From the NCBI GenBank assembly GCA_013339765.2, contig CM023449.1, positions 205,741,422 to 205,805,421 of the forward strand: 64,000 nt of DNA, read 5' to 3'. The translations under genes and the position numbers were made by a program. Shown in pieces: positions 47,530 to 59,527 of this stretch. This DNA is from Haemaphysalis longicornis. Lineage: Eukaryota > Arthropoda > Arachnida > Ixodida > Ixodidae. Below the pieces are notes generated by a model, which saw only the letters and a list, made by a program, of their open reading frames with translations, made no database searches and was not told where the DNA came from. The first letter of the stretch is position 1. Each line of letters starts with the position of its first letter.

Positions 47530-47889
47530 CGATACAGAATTTCGTGCGTTTTTTCTAGTAACTTGTAAAGAGGTACCTTTGGGTCAATAAGAAATCTTGG
47601 TTAGCACCCTTTCCGCTGTGAAAGTTACTCTTTTAAAACCCAATGCACGTGTCATGATCCTATCTGTAGACACCGAATTACAAATTGGACATTTATGTCC
47701 TAGAGAAGAAATAATAAAAGGCTTAGGGTACTTCCCTCAGGTAAGCACCTGGTCACTGGTTTTCTACCCAATGCTGGAGATTCTAATTCGGTCGGGCAAC
47801 TTTTATGTTGAATCAACTCGTCATGCTGTTCTTTTTTGCCTGAAAGTATCTCGCCTCCGACGATGTCGTTGTCTACCGTAAGCGTTTGC
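47530..47889 (+). repeat. Long direct repeat, copy 2
   Basis: Partner of 46549-46911, starting CGATACAGAATTTCGTGCGT and ending at GTCTACCGTAAGCGTTTGCA. Confidence 0.88.
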
Positions 47890-48149
47890 AACGTTCATGT
47901 AACAGATAAAAACGCGGTTTTGAGTTGGGTTGCTTTAATCAAATCAACGTTTAAATCGCCCTCAGGAAATCACATTCGCCATAAAGATCAAATAGAGGTA
48001 ACAGAAGCCCTCAAGGCGAAAAAAACATGTGTACGTGTACTTGAAACACGACCGATAAATGCAAATATTTTTGGACCATCTGCCACAGGTAACCCAAAAA
48101 TGTACGTCACAAAGTGTTTAAAAATGCGCATTTTGCGCACAGTAACTAC

Positions 48150-48345
48150 ACCCCGGCCATGATTAGGGCCGTAGTGAATGGCTCCGTCGTATGGTCGACC
48201 GTATGGGGATCTCTAATGTGCGTCAAAATATCTACACGCGGGTGTTTTTGTTTTTCGCCGTGATCACTGAAAAGGCCGGCGATAGGGGATTCAATGGCGC
48301 CCTTTGGCTCAGCCACACGACACCTCAACAACTGAGCCCCCACAG
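48150..48345 (-). mobile_element. Old, degenerate SINE copy
   Basis: On the minus strand GGCTCAGTTGTTGAGG (A-box side) is followed by GGCGAAAAACAAAAACACCC, GCACATTAGAGATCCCCA and CACTACGGCC. These match, in order, the body of the SINE at 1661-1897. The B-box region is largely lost. Many substitutions make this the oldest of the copies here. Confidence 0.7.
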
Positions 48346-49239
48346 CAGGTAAAGCGTTAGTTAGGACACAGTTTTTGTATCGTGTTGACTGCTAACATAA
48401 AAAATCATTCTCGTCCTTCGGGGTTGATCAATAGCACCACCTTTTTTTTATTATATTTCAATCATAAAAAGGGACCACATTTCAGCCTTTCAAACTTAAC
48501 GTCATAATAGCATCAAGCAGGACTCCACTTCGCCACTCTAAAATGAGTTTTGGGAAAATCCCGTTTATTTTCTAGTCAACGTCGGTTCACAAAATGGAAA
48601 CATAAGCGTTTTAATCTATTCAAGGTATTCAGATCGCTTGCTAAACGTCTCCGCAGTGTTGGCGTCGAATATTTGTGACCTGAAAACTTGGTTTTGTCTT
48701 TCGCACCAGCGTATCTTCCCAGGCTCTTCTGTACTACGAAATTTCGAATCCGAGTTTACCTTGCGGGTCAAGTGCTTCTTCAGGTCAACAGCAGCCATTT
48801 CACCGGAACCAACCTCATATGCCTTGATTCCATCACGGCATCTGGGCATTAGACATGTAAAAGCATCTGCACGAGGGCATGAATCCAACATTGCATTTTC
48901 CGCACTTTGAAAGAAAATGGTAGCACTTTACTGGGCCCACGGTGCACGCCATTGTAATATAGTCACTTTCGCTGAACGGCGTCCCCTATGGCATGCATTG
49001 ATGTTATCTGTCCGGATTGACTCGCCAGCATACCTGCATGATTTCAAAATCGTTTCGTCGAAGTCAGAATGGCGTCGAACACGCTTGACTCCAAAATTGC
49101 TGGATATATTAGGCTACTCGAGATTTTCCACCCACCGGGTAAGCCTAAAGTACAGTCTTCAGATGACTGATTCTGTATGCTATAGCACTCATTTTCTTTT
49201 TAAGGCGAAATCCTTAGACCTCAATTTTATATACCGGTG

Positions 49240-50700
49240 TGTGCAATAGCCTATAAGAAGCTCAAAGGAGACGAAGGCGCAGTACGCATATACTGTAGAA
49301 TTGTGACAGACGCTGAAAAGGTAGCCATATCACTCGCAACAACCCAAACAACGAGCCCCGACACACTCACAAACATCTACATAGACTCCCTGCTTGCAGG
49401 CGAAATGTCTTCGTGGCGTCTTGTAGATGTTTTTAGATGTCAATGTAGATGTTCCCTTCGACACTGCCTCTTCAAGTCACAGTGAATGGAGAGGCCGGAA
49501 TCCACTTGGTACTGAGCATATGGCATCTTCATCCGAGCTCCCGCTGACCAGGACCGTACATTGAAACTTCACCATACACACACATAATAAACCGACGCTG
49601 TACCTGGAAGACAAAACGCAGACCCACCCCCACATACCTCGTTATATTGACAAGAAAAAAACACTACTCAGGCAAGCACAAACACAGTAGCAACACCGGC
49701 ATGGCTACACCGCCTAGGATTGGGGTCTGCCAGTCATGATTCCCCTCAGTGAAGCCTCTGCGACGCGCCACACTTAATAAAGAACATATTCCACGGGAAT
49801 GCGCAAACACCTCTGCAGTCATATCGCCTCACATTAAGGAGTGGATAGCTACCGCCTGCAATAACCAAGATCAGCGGGACGTGCTCACCTTCATCCGGTG
49901 GGCCACCAGGAGCTGCCTGGACGGAGGCGGCTCATTAGATACCACCCCCAACCACAGCGGTCATAAAAAAAGCAAAGAAAATTTCTAGTCTCGCTCTATC
50001 TGTCTTTTGAAACTAGTGAGATGCAAAAAAATATTGTGAGTTCAGTGGCTCCGGAACCGTGAGGGGGGGCCGAGGGGGGGGGGGGGGGTGTCGCCCCACA
50101 TCATTTTTCCATAGTGGTACAGGGCCCCCTAGGTTCCGGTCGTTTACGCACGAATGAAATCTTTGTCAAGACCTATACTAAATTTTCAAACTGGTGGCAA
50201 TGCTTTAGGAAACACCGATGATCCATTCGACGTACAACGTTGGCATGATGGCCGGAGTAGACGCCACATATCAGGCCACGCCACTCAACATGCCACATAA
50301 ACCGCACTCTTAAAATCTCAACTACGCAACCAGATGTACAAGCAAAATGTCGGAGTATTGACTTACAGACGGAGAGGGAACAGCAACACATCGATGGATG
50401 AGAAACACTTGCCGGATGCCTTCGCACTTCCCTACAAATGGCAAGCCAGGCAATCACCGGACACTTTTCCAACAAAACTTCCCATAACTCTTGCAAATGA
50501 AGAAAACCTGCACAAAAGATTGATCACCAGCTCATAGACTGCCCCTTAACGGGAAAGGCAAGACTACTACTGACGAGCAAATTTCGAAACACCAGGGTAC
50601 ATACCAAGCAGTAGAAAAAACCGTAAAAAAGATCAACCAAATCATTGACCGAGGCTAACTTCCCCCAATTTCGGCTCCACGGCAGACAGCCTTCGCGACG
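49240..50700 (+). pseudogene. Very decayed LINE C-terminal region
   Basis: At about 49279-49420 the plus strand reads AVRIYC..., AEKVAISLATTQ and NIYIDSLLAG. This fits the AE-x-x-AI-x-LA and (T)DS-x-x-A blocks of LINE RNase H, with the catalytic Glu and Asp retained. Downstream to about 50700 only scattered Lys/Thr-rich LINE-like frames remain, and I cannot align them. G-runs interrupt at 50064-50092. Confidence 0.4.
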
Positions 50701-53700
50701 CTACTTAACGAAAACCCAGCAGCCAGGTAAAATAGCGTGTCCTGAAGTTCAAGGTGTTCTTCTTCTGTTCCCTTACTTTTGTTGAAGGGACACGGAAGTG
50801 AATTTGTCTAGCTCCCGTTTTTGCTTGCACTGCGTTGACTGGCTCAGATAAGCACACTTTTCATCGTTTATCTGGGCGATTAGACGGTTTTATAGAGCCT
50901 GCAAGAAGAGAAACTACCATGCGCGGCTTGCGACGGCCGCACCAACTAACACCAGTGACGTCAGTTAAAGGTTCTACGTGATTGGACGATGTCCAAGATT
51001 TGCATTCAGACAAGTTTCGGTTTTGGTTTCGGTTCTGTGAAAAAACATGCTTGGCATCTGACGTTATCGTTGGATGGGCATTCTCGCTATCTCAGTAATC
51101 AACATACCACACTTCGGCCATAGGCCTCCTGCGCTGCCCAGGGGGCGCTGCGCAAGCGGCTTCCGGGCAGTACTTCCGGGTAGTACAAAGCTGCGCGGGT
51201 CCCATAGGATCCCGTGTTGACAGAAGCAAAATGAGCTCGACGCTCCCGATTATTTCGCTACGTGGTCACCAGCTCATCCCCGACGCGTCCGATCTATTTC
51301 AGCGATCAACTTGGCATTAGGGGAAAACGCTTTGCAGCGCTTAACACGTTTACAGCGCCGACGAAAGTACCGGGACCGTGACGGCGTCTGCTACTCACAG
51401 GTTCACCGATCGATGGTCGTACGAAGTGAAATTTTAAGTGAAATTTCTAGTTTAAACTTATACTCTAGGTGACAGAGACTTCTCAAAAACAGCCAAGAAG
51501 AGTGACGCAATCGGTGATGATCGCGCTTTAAAAAGCCAGCGAGTCCGGCGGACCGCAGGCTCGCCTGCTGCGGTGCGCCGCTCTTTTGCGTACCTGCACA
51601 CTATGCGTGCACTTTCATTAAAACAGTGCTCGTTTGCGTCGCCGTTACGAATACACGGTGCAGCGTTAGCTTGCCGTTTTGTTGCGTGTCTCAGTGACAA
51701 ATTGCCGCGACCGTCAGAAGCGTGAAATCTGTTTTGCGATTCCGAAATCAGTGGCCGTAAAACAAATTTGGTCGGGCGAACTAAGAGGCCGCTCGCTTTC
51801 ATTGTTTGCTCTCGCTTTACTTTAATTACGCTCTTGCAGTATACATTCCCAGTTCGCACTTAATAGCCTAGAATGAGGGTCAGCAACGGCCGAGTTCCAT
51901 GCAGCCGACACGGCGGAGGGCTGGACGGCAAATCGGAAGGGGGGGGGGGGGGGGAAGGGCTTTGAATGCAAAGAGAAAAAAATTCAGCGAATTTATAATA
52001 AATTTGACAATAATCAGGCGGAAGTGTAAAGATGGGGTGCAATTCAACTGGAGGACGCACAATCTCTGTTCTTGCCTCGCTGTCTAACTCCATCTTGAAG
52101 TCAAACTGGCGTGTCGGCGTTCAGATTCGACGACCCTGCACTAGAAAACCAACACAGTCAGTGATGATCGTATGTAAATATTCGGGGCCCCCGCGCCGTG
52201 TATGCGGCTATGTTATGTTATGCTGTGTTATGTGGTGTTATAGAAGTACACATCTCTGCAGGCAGCGGGCGTGTGATTTGGTGCATGTTTTACGTCCTTT
52301 AATAGCGCTTAATTTGTTTTATTTGGCGCTATTGCCCCAACCTACTCGCTAGTATACATGTACCCTCCCGTTCGTAAATCGTGCGGCGTAAAACGTTACG
52401 CTAGAATAATTCAGTTTGCGAAAATACGAAACAAAATTTCCACTCGTTTCAAAGGCGGTGCCAGGCCAGCAGTGTCAGCTGAGTCGGCTGCGCAATTCTT
52501 GCGTTCGCTTGCATGCTCCCGCTGAAGCAACTTTTTGCAGTTACCTCAGGATATAGGATGAGCAGCGTTCCGTGCTTATGCTACTCGTGAACTTACCTTT
52601 GTCGACCGCACGCAAGAAGAAAAAACTGTAACTGTCGTGAAACATGGCGATACTGTCCCACGCCGCGACCATCGCGAAAGCTCGCTAAAAGAAAGCCGAC
52701 AAATCGGCTTCTTTTAGCGGATATTATTTTGTTTAGCCTCTGCAACTACATTAAGGGCTATTTCATACAATATGCAGTCATTTAAACTCGCCACAAAAGC
52801 GCCACAACCAACTTTCACTCTGGCTTGTAATTGAAAACACATTGAGGGCGGCGAGGGTCGTCTGCTTTTGTACTACCCAGAGGCGTTGGCCGCTAGGGGC
52901 GCTGCCTGTCGCCAAAACTCCAGCGCAGGAGGCCTATGTTTTCGGCTGTAATATACGTCAAATAAACCTACGGCGACGGCCTAGACTCGTAGTAATAATC
53001 ACTAGCCGACGGATACGCAGCGGGTGAACGCCCTCCGCGTCACCGCAGACGGTCAAATGCGATGCGCTTTCCTGCCATCTTTGGAGCTTTCCTGACTCAT
53101 GTCTGTATCGTAAAAAGTTTGTTCGCATCAGGCCAAGGGTCTGTTGATTCGGGACTCTGCCTACTTCCCGTAAGCAGTCGCTGCTTATGGCAACAGCACG
53201 CCAGCGCGAAGTCGCTAGCTCGTCGGTGTCAGTCGGCGCGCATTCTGCGAACTCGCCTGTGGACCAATGAACGTTACAGCGCAAAAATGCTAAATTCAGT
53301 ATAGAAAACATCGGCCAAAAACAAAGAAATCAACTTCAAAAAGAGTGGTTGAGCCTTCTTTCATGAGGAATCGGTAAAACACGAAAGTAAAATGTGCCTT
53401 CACACGAGCTTTTGAATGTTTATTGTGCATTGATATGAACTTGCACACCGCTATTTATATTTCGTCGCTATGGCCCCGTTAGACGCACTGCACTGGATTA
53501 CACGCGCCGAAGCATTGCGTAAACCCAATTCAAACCCCAGGCGCTCGCAAACCGAGAGAACGAAACCGAACGCGTTGTCAGCGAATCGTTTGGTAAAGTC
53601 ACTGTCCGCAACAGCGGAAGCAAAATGATTTGCGGGTCGGCAGCAGCCTTGTGGGTATGCTTGGCGAGCGATGTCCTGCTGCCGGGTCGCTTCGGCAAAG

Positions 53701-53704
53701 GTGA
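50701..53704. other. No gene recognised
   Basis: Unassigned sequence with a G-run at about 51939-51955, a strong hairpin at 52683-52719 and GTTATGTTATG-type simple sequence near 52205-52240. Frames on both strands (for example 51458-51859 and 52958-53311, minus) have no domain. Confidence 0.4.
52683..52719. repeat. Near-perfect short hairpin
   Basis: CGCTAAAAGAAAGCCGA and TCGGCTTCTTTTAGCG pair around a CAAA loop, with one unpaired base in a stem of 16 pairs. It lies in non-coding sequence. It could be a remnant of a small foldback element. It is too short for a typical pre-miRNA. Confidence 0.75.
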
Positions 53705-54085
53705 CACCGCATTAGTCCTGCTTCGTGGCGTGTACGCCAGACACTTGCGTTGCTACGAGCTATCCCCCTGCGCACAAAAGCATCACTAAAGAACAAGAGC
53801 GCCACCTCCGAGGCATCCAAACAAACACTTTTCCCCACCCCACTACAGCTCACATTCTGGCCCTGTACTCCTCGCAATGCCGCTTCGGCGAGGCTCCCGG
53901 CACCCTCTACCATATCATGTGGGGCTGTGATAAGTAACCCCCACCTACTCCCCCCCCACCCCCCTGCCCTTCCCCTCCCCTGAGCACTGGGAGAGAGTAC
54001 TGTCCAGCTCGGACCCTGACGACCAGCTTTGGCTGGTGCAGAGAGCCCAAGAAACCGGACGGACTCAAGGGGTCTTGGAATGAGG
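53705..54085 (+). pseudogene. LINE 3' terminal fragment
   Basis: The plus strand reads RHLRGIQTNTFPHP, HILALYSSQCRFGEAPGTLYHIMWGC and, in a shifted frame from about 53983, EHWERVLSSSDPDDQLWLVQ...GVLE followed by a stop. This is the C-terminal tail of a tick-type LINE polyprotein. The ribbon has C-x2-F at its first half (the second Cys is missing) with H and C retained. It is 5'-truncated and frameshifted, so inactive. It abuts the 5' side of the two-ORF LINE. Confidence 0.65.
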
Positions 54086-54560
54086 ACTCTTCCCCAGGGC
54101 TGACTGTTTTTGACACACGTTTATTCCTCCTCCTCCTCAGCTTGTGGAATGGGGCGTTGGCGTGGCAAAAGCTGAGTTGCGTTCCACATAGGCGGCGGGC
54201 GGATAAACACAGCAGCTTCCGCTGCTATATGCGGCCTTATCGAGGCGCCAAATTTCGGCACTCATTTGCGTCATGACAGACTTCTTTGCTTCACCTCTCC
54301 TAGACGGCAGCACCATCTGAATGGAGAAGTTAGAGGGAAGGACATAAGGCGCTTTCGTACAGCTATCCTGGCATGACTTCATGGCTCAGGTCAGTCGACT
54401 TCCGGCCACCGCTGTGAACAGACGTGTAATGTCGGGCTCTGATAGAGCAGCTTCAGCAGGCCAGCCGGCCCGCGTTAACAGGAGTGGAAATGAATTACGC
54501 TGTCGTACTGCCAACTCTGCCTACCTGATCAGTCATTAATAATAGTGTTTTTTTTTTCAC
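54086..54560. other. Likely 5' region of the two-ORF LINE
   Basis: No defensible gene. The stretch between the LINE tail and the first recognisable ORF1 codons probably holds the 5' untranslated part of the element. A T-run lies at 54548-54557. Confidence 0.35.
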
Positions 54561-55450
54561 TGTGATGTCAAGGAGCGGCCATACCGCGTGAAAGATTTGC
54601 GAGACACGCTACAGCAACCGAATATTTTTGGCAGCGGTGTAGCGCTTGGGCCCTACCAAGTGAACCATGTATGATTGCCGCCACTCAGGAGATAAGGGTA
54701 AAGGGGCGGAAATTCCTAGTGATTGGCGCGTGCAAGCGAAACGTTCGTGTCAAGTTGCACTTGGTGCTGCACAACGTGCCAGGCGAAGGAATCAAGAAAG
54801 CGCTCCAGCCCTACGGCCGAGAGACCGAGTTCACGAGGGAGAAATGGTGCGTGCAGGGGTGCGACACCCAGTGCACCATGACGCACGTCATATCGCTTCA
54901 AGTAAAGGTTGGCGGAGCACTAGAAGACACCCCGCTGCAGATGCCGATCGCAGGAGACCGTGCTCTGGTCGCGGGCACAGGTAGGCCGCCGCAGTGTCCC
55001 CGCTGTGAGCCGATCGGACACATAAGGCAAGGCTGCCACGTCCCCCGCTGTAGCGTCTGCCGCCGCTTCGGACACGAAGCTCAACAGTGCGTCAAGACCC
55101 TACACCGTCACCGCAACGTCGCCGTTCAGCTCGGAGCAATCCCAGCTGACCATGGACGAGGCAGAAGCGGGGGAAATCAACAAAGCAGCAGGCGACGGCG
55201 CCGACGTCGAAAGCGGCCAGACGACGCAAGACAACGAGAAGCTCCCGAAGGACATCGGCAGCGAGACACAGGAAAGGGTGCCGTGCCACTTTGAAGTCAT
55301 CGTGAGTAAAACGCGGGCTGCGTTGAAGGCGCCGCGGTGACAATTTGCGAGGATGACGACTCCAAGCCCTACATTATGGCGGTGGAAGCCAGCGGTGAGA
55401 CCTCTGCGGCAGCCAAGCGGTCTCAAAAAAAAATCCACCCACCTCCCCGA
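54561..55450 (+). pseudogene. LINE ORF1 (gag-like, two CCHC zinc knuckles), frameshifted
   Basis: This is the nucleic-acid-binding ORF1 of a two-ORF non-LTR element, which coats the RNA in the transposition complex. It starts in one frame (KERPYRVKDLRDTL at about 54570), shifts near 54668 and runs from 54671 as EIRVKGRKFLVIGACKR. Two CCHC knuckles follow, C-x2-C-x4-H-x4-C twice, in CPRCEPIGHIRQGC and CSVCRRFGHEAQQC (about 54995-55090). Another shift lies at about 55120 and a further one after 55330. A charged tail follows, and an inserted MITE cuts the frame at about 55460. Three or more frame changes make it non-functional. Confidence 0.8.
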
Positions 55451-55462
55451 AGGGGATCGTGC

Positions 55463-55932
55463 GGAAATGCGAATGCATTGGGTGCACCGAATTCTTCTTT
55501 GCGGTATCGTTGCCGCGATGGATTCGACTTCACCGACTTCCATCGCTATCAAGGCGCCAGTCGGCAAGCAGTCACGGAGAGAGGCGCGCGCTCCCTGCAT
55601 TTATATGCGCAGCGAGCGGAGAGCGGTACGCGGAGAGGAGAGAGAGACCCGCGCCAGGCCGCGCGCGAGCTCTCTCTCCGCCCCGAGCTCCGCGGTGCGA
55701 GCGCCCTCACACGCCGAGCGCGCTGCTCCTCTCCACTCACTCTCCGCTACTCCGCCCGAGCTCCGCGATGCGAGTGCCCTCACACGCCGAGCGCGCTCCT
55801 CCTCTCCCCTTGCCCTCCGCTACTCCGCACCTGCTCAGGTTGCTAGGCGCGCGCCACAGCTGTTGCTAGGCGCACGCCGCTCAACGACGCAAGGCAACCC
55901 GCGGCTAAGAAATGCATTCGCATTTAAAAGAA
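55463..55932. mobile_element. MITE inserted in LINE ORF1
   Basis: The left terminus AAATGCGAATGCATT and the right terminus AATGCATTCGCATTT are exact reverse complements of 15 bp. Each is itself nearly palindromic. The 470-bp interior is GC-rich and contains a 73-bp tandem duplication. No coding function; the Ser/Pro/Arg-rich frames on both strands come from the repeats. The flanks carry CCCCGAAGGGG and GCCCCGAGGAG, resembling the CCCCTCGCGAGGGG motifs further downstream. Confidence 0.75.
55683..55828 (+). repeat. Two-copy 73-bp tandem repeat inside the MITE
   Basis: CCGAGCTCCGCGGTGCGAGC at 55683 and CCGAGCTCCGCGATGCGAGT at 55756 start two copies. Both continue through CACACGCCGAGCGCGCT and TCCGCTACTCCGC. 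Confidence 0.9.
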
Positions 55933-56710
55933 AACTGCCCCGAGGAGCACGAATCCAGCGAAGCCCTCGGAGAGCTTCCACGAAATTCGGCACAAGGCAT
56001 GCGATACCCAAAGCCACGCTTAATGTCCCGCCAGACCGAGCGCGTAGAAACGTCAAGTGGTAACCACAACGGTGCGAACCAACCAAAGGACAAAAATTGG
56101 GCCCATCTCCCCGCGAGGGGGACTCGAGTAAATGCGTCGCATAGGGGGTGGGTGTATTGCGTTAACGTTTAGTGTTTGGGGAGTTGGTAGTAGTGAATGC
56201 GTTGTATCAGCAGCTTCTTGACGTAGTTTGAATGAGTCGAGGAAATTTCGTCAGAGAGCGCTCGTCAGCAGTAATTTGAATGAGTTCAACGAATCCCCCT
56301 CGCGAGGGGCACGATCAAATGCAGAGCATTTCTGCGGGGGGGGGGGGGGGCGCCTGCAAGTCGTATGGATTACGTATTGGTTGTTGTTGTGTAATTGTTG
56401 TCTTCCAGCGTAGACATTGTTGATGAAGTCGATGGTGAAACGTGCCGTGAACCCCCTGCCGCGGCTATGACGCAACGTGGAGCGGCTATGACGCAACGTG
56501 GGCGGCTCTGACGCAACACAATCCAACACAATCCACTTTAATCCAATCCAATCCAAATCCAAGCCAATCCAATCGAATCCAATCTCATGCCCCTCGCGAG
56601 AGAGTGTTATAGCGCCGAAATCAGCCACCACGCGAACGCCTGATGCTGACGTCACGATCACGCCACAGATGTTAGCGACCGCAGCGCGCGCTAATGACAT
56701 ATGTGGTTTA
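55933..56710. other. LINE remnant mixed with small MITE termini
   Basis: 56098-56140 and 56290-56330 carry CCCC-GCGAGGGG followed by AAATGCGTCGCAT or AAATGCAGAGCAT. These are the same terminal pattern as the neighbouring MITEs and may mark one or two more partial copies. A G-run (56335-56351) and a run of ATCCAATCCA words (56520-56585) lie between. No gene is supported. Confidence 0.5.
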
Positions 56711-56711
56711 A

Positions 56712-56870
56712 GCGCGAACCGACCGCGGCGAGAGAGCGCGATGCGAGCGCCCCACCTGTTCTTGCGCGCGAACCTAACGCGGCGAGAGAGGGTGTTGCGC
56801 ACGTCCCCACCTGTTGTGCGCCCGAACCGAACGCGGCGAGAGAGGGCGTTGCGAGCGGAGAGAAGGCGAG
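56712..56870 (+). repeat. Three-copy ~54-bp tandem repeat
   Basis: Units begin GCGCGAACCGACCGCGGCGA (56712), GCGCGAACCTAACGCGGCGA (56766) and, with a small change, CCCGAACCGAACGCGGCGAG (56821). Each continues GAGAG...CGTTGCG and a CCCACCTGTTGTGC-type end. Arg-rich open frames here on both strands come from the repeat. Confidence 0.9.
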
Positions 56871-56954
56871 GAGGACGCGGGGGAGAGGGCGCACCTCTGG
56901 CCGACGGTTGAATGAGTCAAGGATATAAGGCACATTCGTAACCTTCCGTTCTGT

Positions 56955-57042
56955 GTCGGCTTTGTGGCTCAGTTGGTAGAGTACCGTGCACCTTGCGTTC
57001 CGCCCGCAGAGTCGTAGGATCGAAACCTGGCGCCGGCAAGTA
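56955..57042 (+). other. tRNA-like block just upstream of LINE ORF2
   Basis: TGTCGGC and GCCGGCA can form a seven-pair acceptor-like stem (one G-T pair). TGGCTCAGTTGGTAGAG is a good A box and GGATCGAAACC a fair B box. The D arm is spaced wrongly and the T stem is weak, so a working tRNA is unlikely. It may be a SINE head inserted in the inter-ORF region. It ends about 170 bases before the ORF2 start. Confidence 0.5.
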
Positions 57043-57496
57043 TTTATATAGTGTAGGGGGAAGCGATGCGGACGCGGACTACCACGAAAGATCTTCCAGG
57101 CGTCAGCTAGAGCTAGAATGTTGCGTGGAACTACATCACGTTCTAATTTTTCCATATTTCTTCACAGTGTTGTCAGTCGTTTCACCGCTACTGTAGGGAC
57201 ATTTTAAAAAACAAATGCCTCTCAGCATAGGTACCCTGAACATGCGCGGGCTACGTGCCAGGCGGAAACAATGCCAATTGAAGCGCCTCATGATTGAGAA
57301 GGAACTCGACGTTCTGTGCGTACGAAATACCAAAATAGAGGCAGAGGAGAAGACTGACAGCATGGTCAGTACATTTTGTAACACACGCATGTGTAAGTCA
57401 CGCTGTTGGAATATCGGAAGGGTGTTGTTCATATACCTCTGAGACCAGCAAGCGGCGCCTTGGTTTAAAATGTTGATTCCGGCGAGCTGGTATATT

Positions 57497-57964
57497 AGAT
57501 GCAACGCATCTCTTTAACTCGCCTTGTCCCTCCGGTGTCTTACGTCGTCCGTAGTCCGCATCCCTCCCCCATTCTTCTCGCCGCGCCAGCTGCGCGCTAA
57601 CGCCGCTCTCACCGCAGCGCCATCTGCGTGTTAGCGCTCGCTCCCGTCGCCGTGCCAGCTGTGCGTCAGCGCGCGTTAGCGCTCGGTTAAACATCGAACA
57701 CATTCGCATGCGCTGCTCTCTCTCATTCCCCTCATCGTTAACGCGCGGTACATATAAACGCGGTAACTGCGCCGCTCCGCTCACTCGTTCCGCCGCTCCG
57801 ATGACATCCGATGACCACCGATGATTTGAATGGAGACTAACAGGCCTGCTATCGCGATGGTCGGCGCAACCGTACGTAGTATAATGGAAACAACAACAAA
57901 TTGACACGCTAAATGGCAACAACATAACGGAAACGCAACGGAAACCCCACGATGCGTCGCATCT
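57497..57964. mobile_element. MITE inserted in the LINE endonuclease region
   Basis: The ends AGATGCAACGCATC and GATGCGTCGCATCT are inverted relative to each other and each is nearly self-complementary, as in the MITE at 55463-55932. Both are about 470 bp. It lies between endonuclease parts that are adjacent in related proteins, so it is an insertion. The 60 bases before 57497 also do not fit the LINE frame and may belong to it. The interior has GCGCCATCTGCG and CGCTAACGC-type words and no coding function. Confidence 0.65.
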
Positions 57965-59527
57965 ACCCATGGTTCCCCTCGCGGGAAGATGGTGTAAATT
58001 TAATTATATGTGACTTTCTACTTGACGGAGATGAATTTCGGGTGCTCTCTATTCACGCTCCAGGCAAAATACCAGAACGAGAAGAGTTGATTCAGGATAT
58101 TGATACCTGTCTAAATTGCGAAAAACATGTAATTCTCTTGGGAGACTTTAACTGCGTTTGTGCGAGAGAAGACCGAATAGGTGGGTTTCGGCAGAAGGAT
58201 CGAAGCGCCGAATTCCTTTACCAAATGTTAGAAGGTACTGAACTGGAAGACGTTGCTCATATTGCATCAAAAGAGAATTGCTTAAGATTTACGCATTTCC
58301 AAGGCGCAAGCCACGCTTGCCTGGAAACAGCGTACACGTGGTCCTGAATCTGGTGTCAATGTTTTCGAACTGCAGCGTAAAGAAAGTATCTTTCAGTGAT
58401 CATTGCTTCGTGTCATTCATGGTAGGTGGCAGAAAAGAGGGCAAGATGTTTTCTTGTGAACTGTGGAAATTAAATTGTACAATACTGAAAGACTCCGGGT
58501 TTAAAAAAAAAGTAGAAGAAAATTTTGTCGATCACGAAAGCCCAGTGGATCCTTCCCTGGGCAAAAAATTGGGGATTAATAAAGCAGTTGTGTGCAATAG
58601 CCAAGTCAACCTCCAACTACGCAATAATCTACGTCAGTTACTTGTACTAGAGACTGAAATGCCGAGTTTATTCGACGAAGCTATAGCAGCTATAAAAAGC
58701 AAACTGGAGGCTATAGATAAAGTTCGCTACTAGGTAACCACAGTGCGTTGCCGTGGCGAAAGACTATTAGCAGGGAAAACACCTATTAAACGGGCGTTAG
58801 GCTACTCAAGAAAATATTTACAAAGAAACGAACTCACGGGAATAGTGTTTCGCGGAACACTTGTAAAGGCAGAAAGAACATAGAAAAATAATTTGTGGAG
58901 CATTGCGAGAAACCATTTTGGTATTGTGCCCCGGGAATAGCAGATTTCAAAAGATATTTTCTTCCGTTGACAACGTAATTAGAAGATGGCGTGAGGGAAG
59001 TTTTATTACAGCCGCGTTTACTCAGCCAAGTAAAAAAAGCAATTGACAAATTTTAGGGGGTAAAACACCAGGACCGTATGGCATAAATGCGGGGTTTTAC
59101 AATGCGTTAAAAAATAGACTTTCACTTATTTTGCTGAATGCTTTCAGAGAAGCATATGAGAATCACATTTTCCCGGTTTCATTTTCCTGAGCATATACGG
59201 TTCTATTACCCAAATGTGATGTTCCGGTTAAACTGCCGTCAGGTAATGGCTACCGCCCGATCACGTTAGCGAATATTGATTATAAAAAAACTGATGAGAA
59301 TTTTAGCGAACAGGTTACAAACAGCCATGACGTTCTTATTCGGGCCACCTCAGACGCTTGGCATTACGGGACGAAGTATTGTCTCCAATATCCATGCTGC
59401 CCGGAGTGTCTTGTAATGCTGTGATTTGATGCCACGTTTCGATGATGCAGATCGACCTTTAAAAATCATTCGCTAGAGTGTGTCACGACGTCTTATTCTG
59501 TATTATGAAACATGCAAATGTGGGGGA

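Noticed and set aside
46549..47889. An LTR retrotransposon
   Set aside because: No TG..CA ends, primer-binding site, polypurine tract or gag/pol content between the repeats.
51458..51859. 133-codon minus-strand frame
   Set aside because: No domain and no splice signals; length alone is not convincing in this GC range.
55337..56063. Ser/Arg/Pro-rich frames up to 236 codons
   Set aside because: They span the MITE and its 73-bp tandem repeat; open in several frames on both strands because of the repeat composition.
56251..56911. Arg-rich frames over the 54-bp repeats
   Set aside because: Repeat-driven open frames on both strands, no start or domain.
56955..57042. A functional tRNA gene
   Set aside because: A and B boxes and an acceptor-like stem are present, but D-arm spacing and T-stem pairing are wrong.
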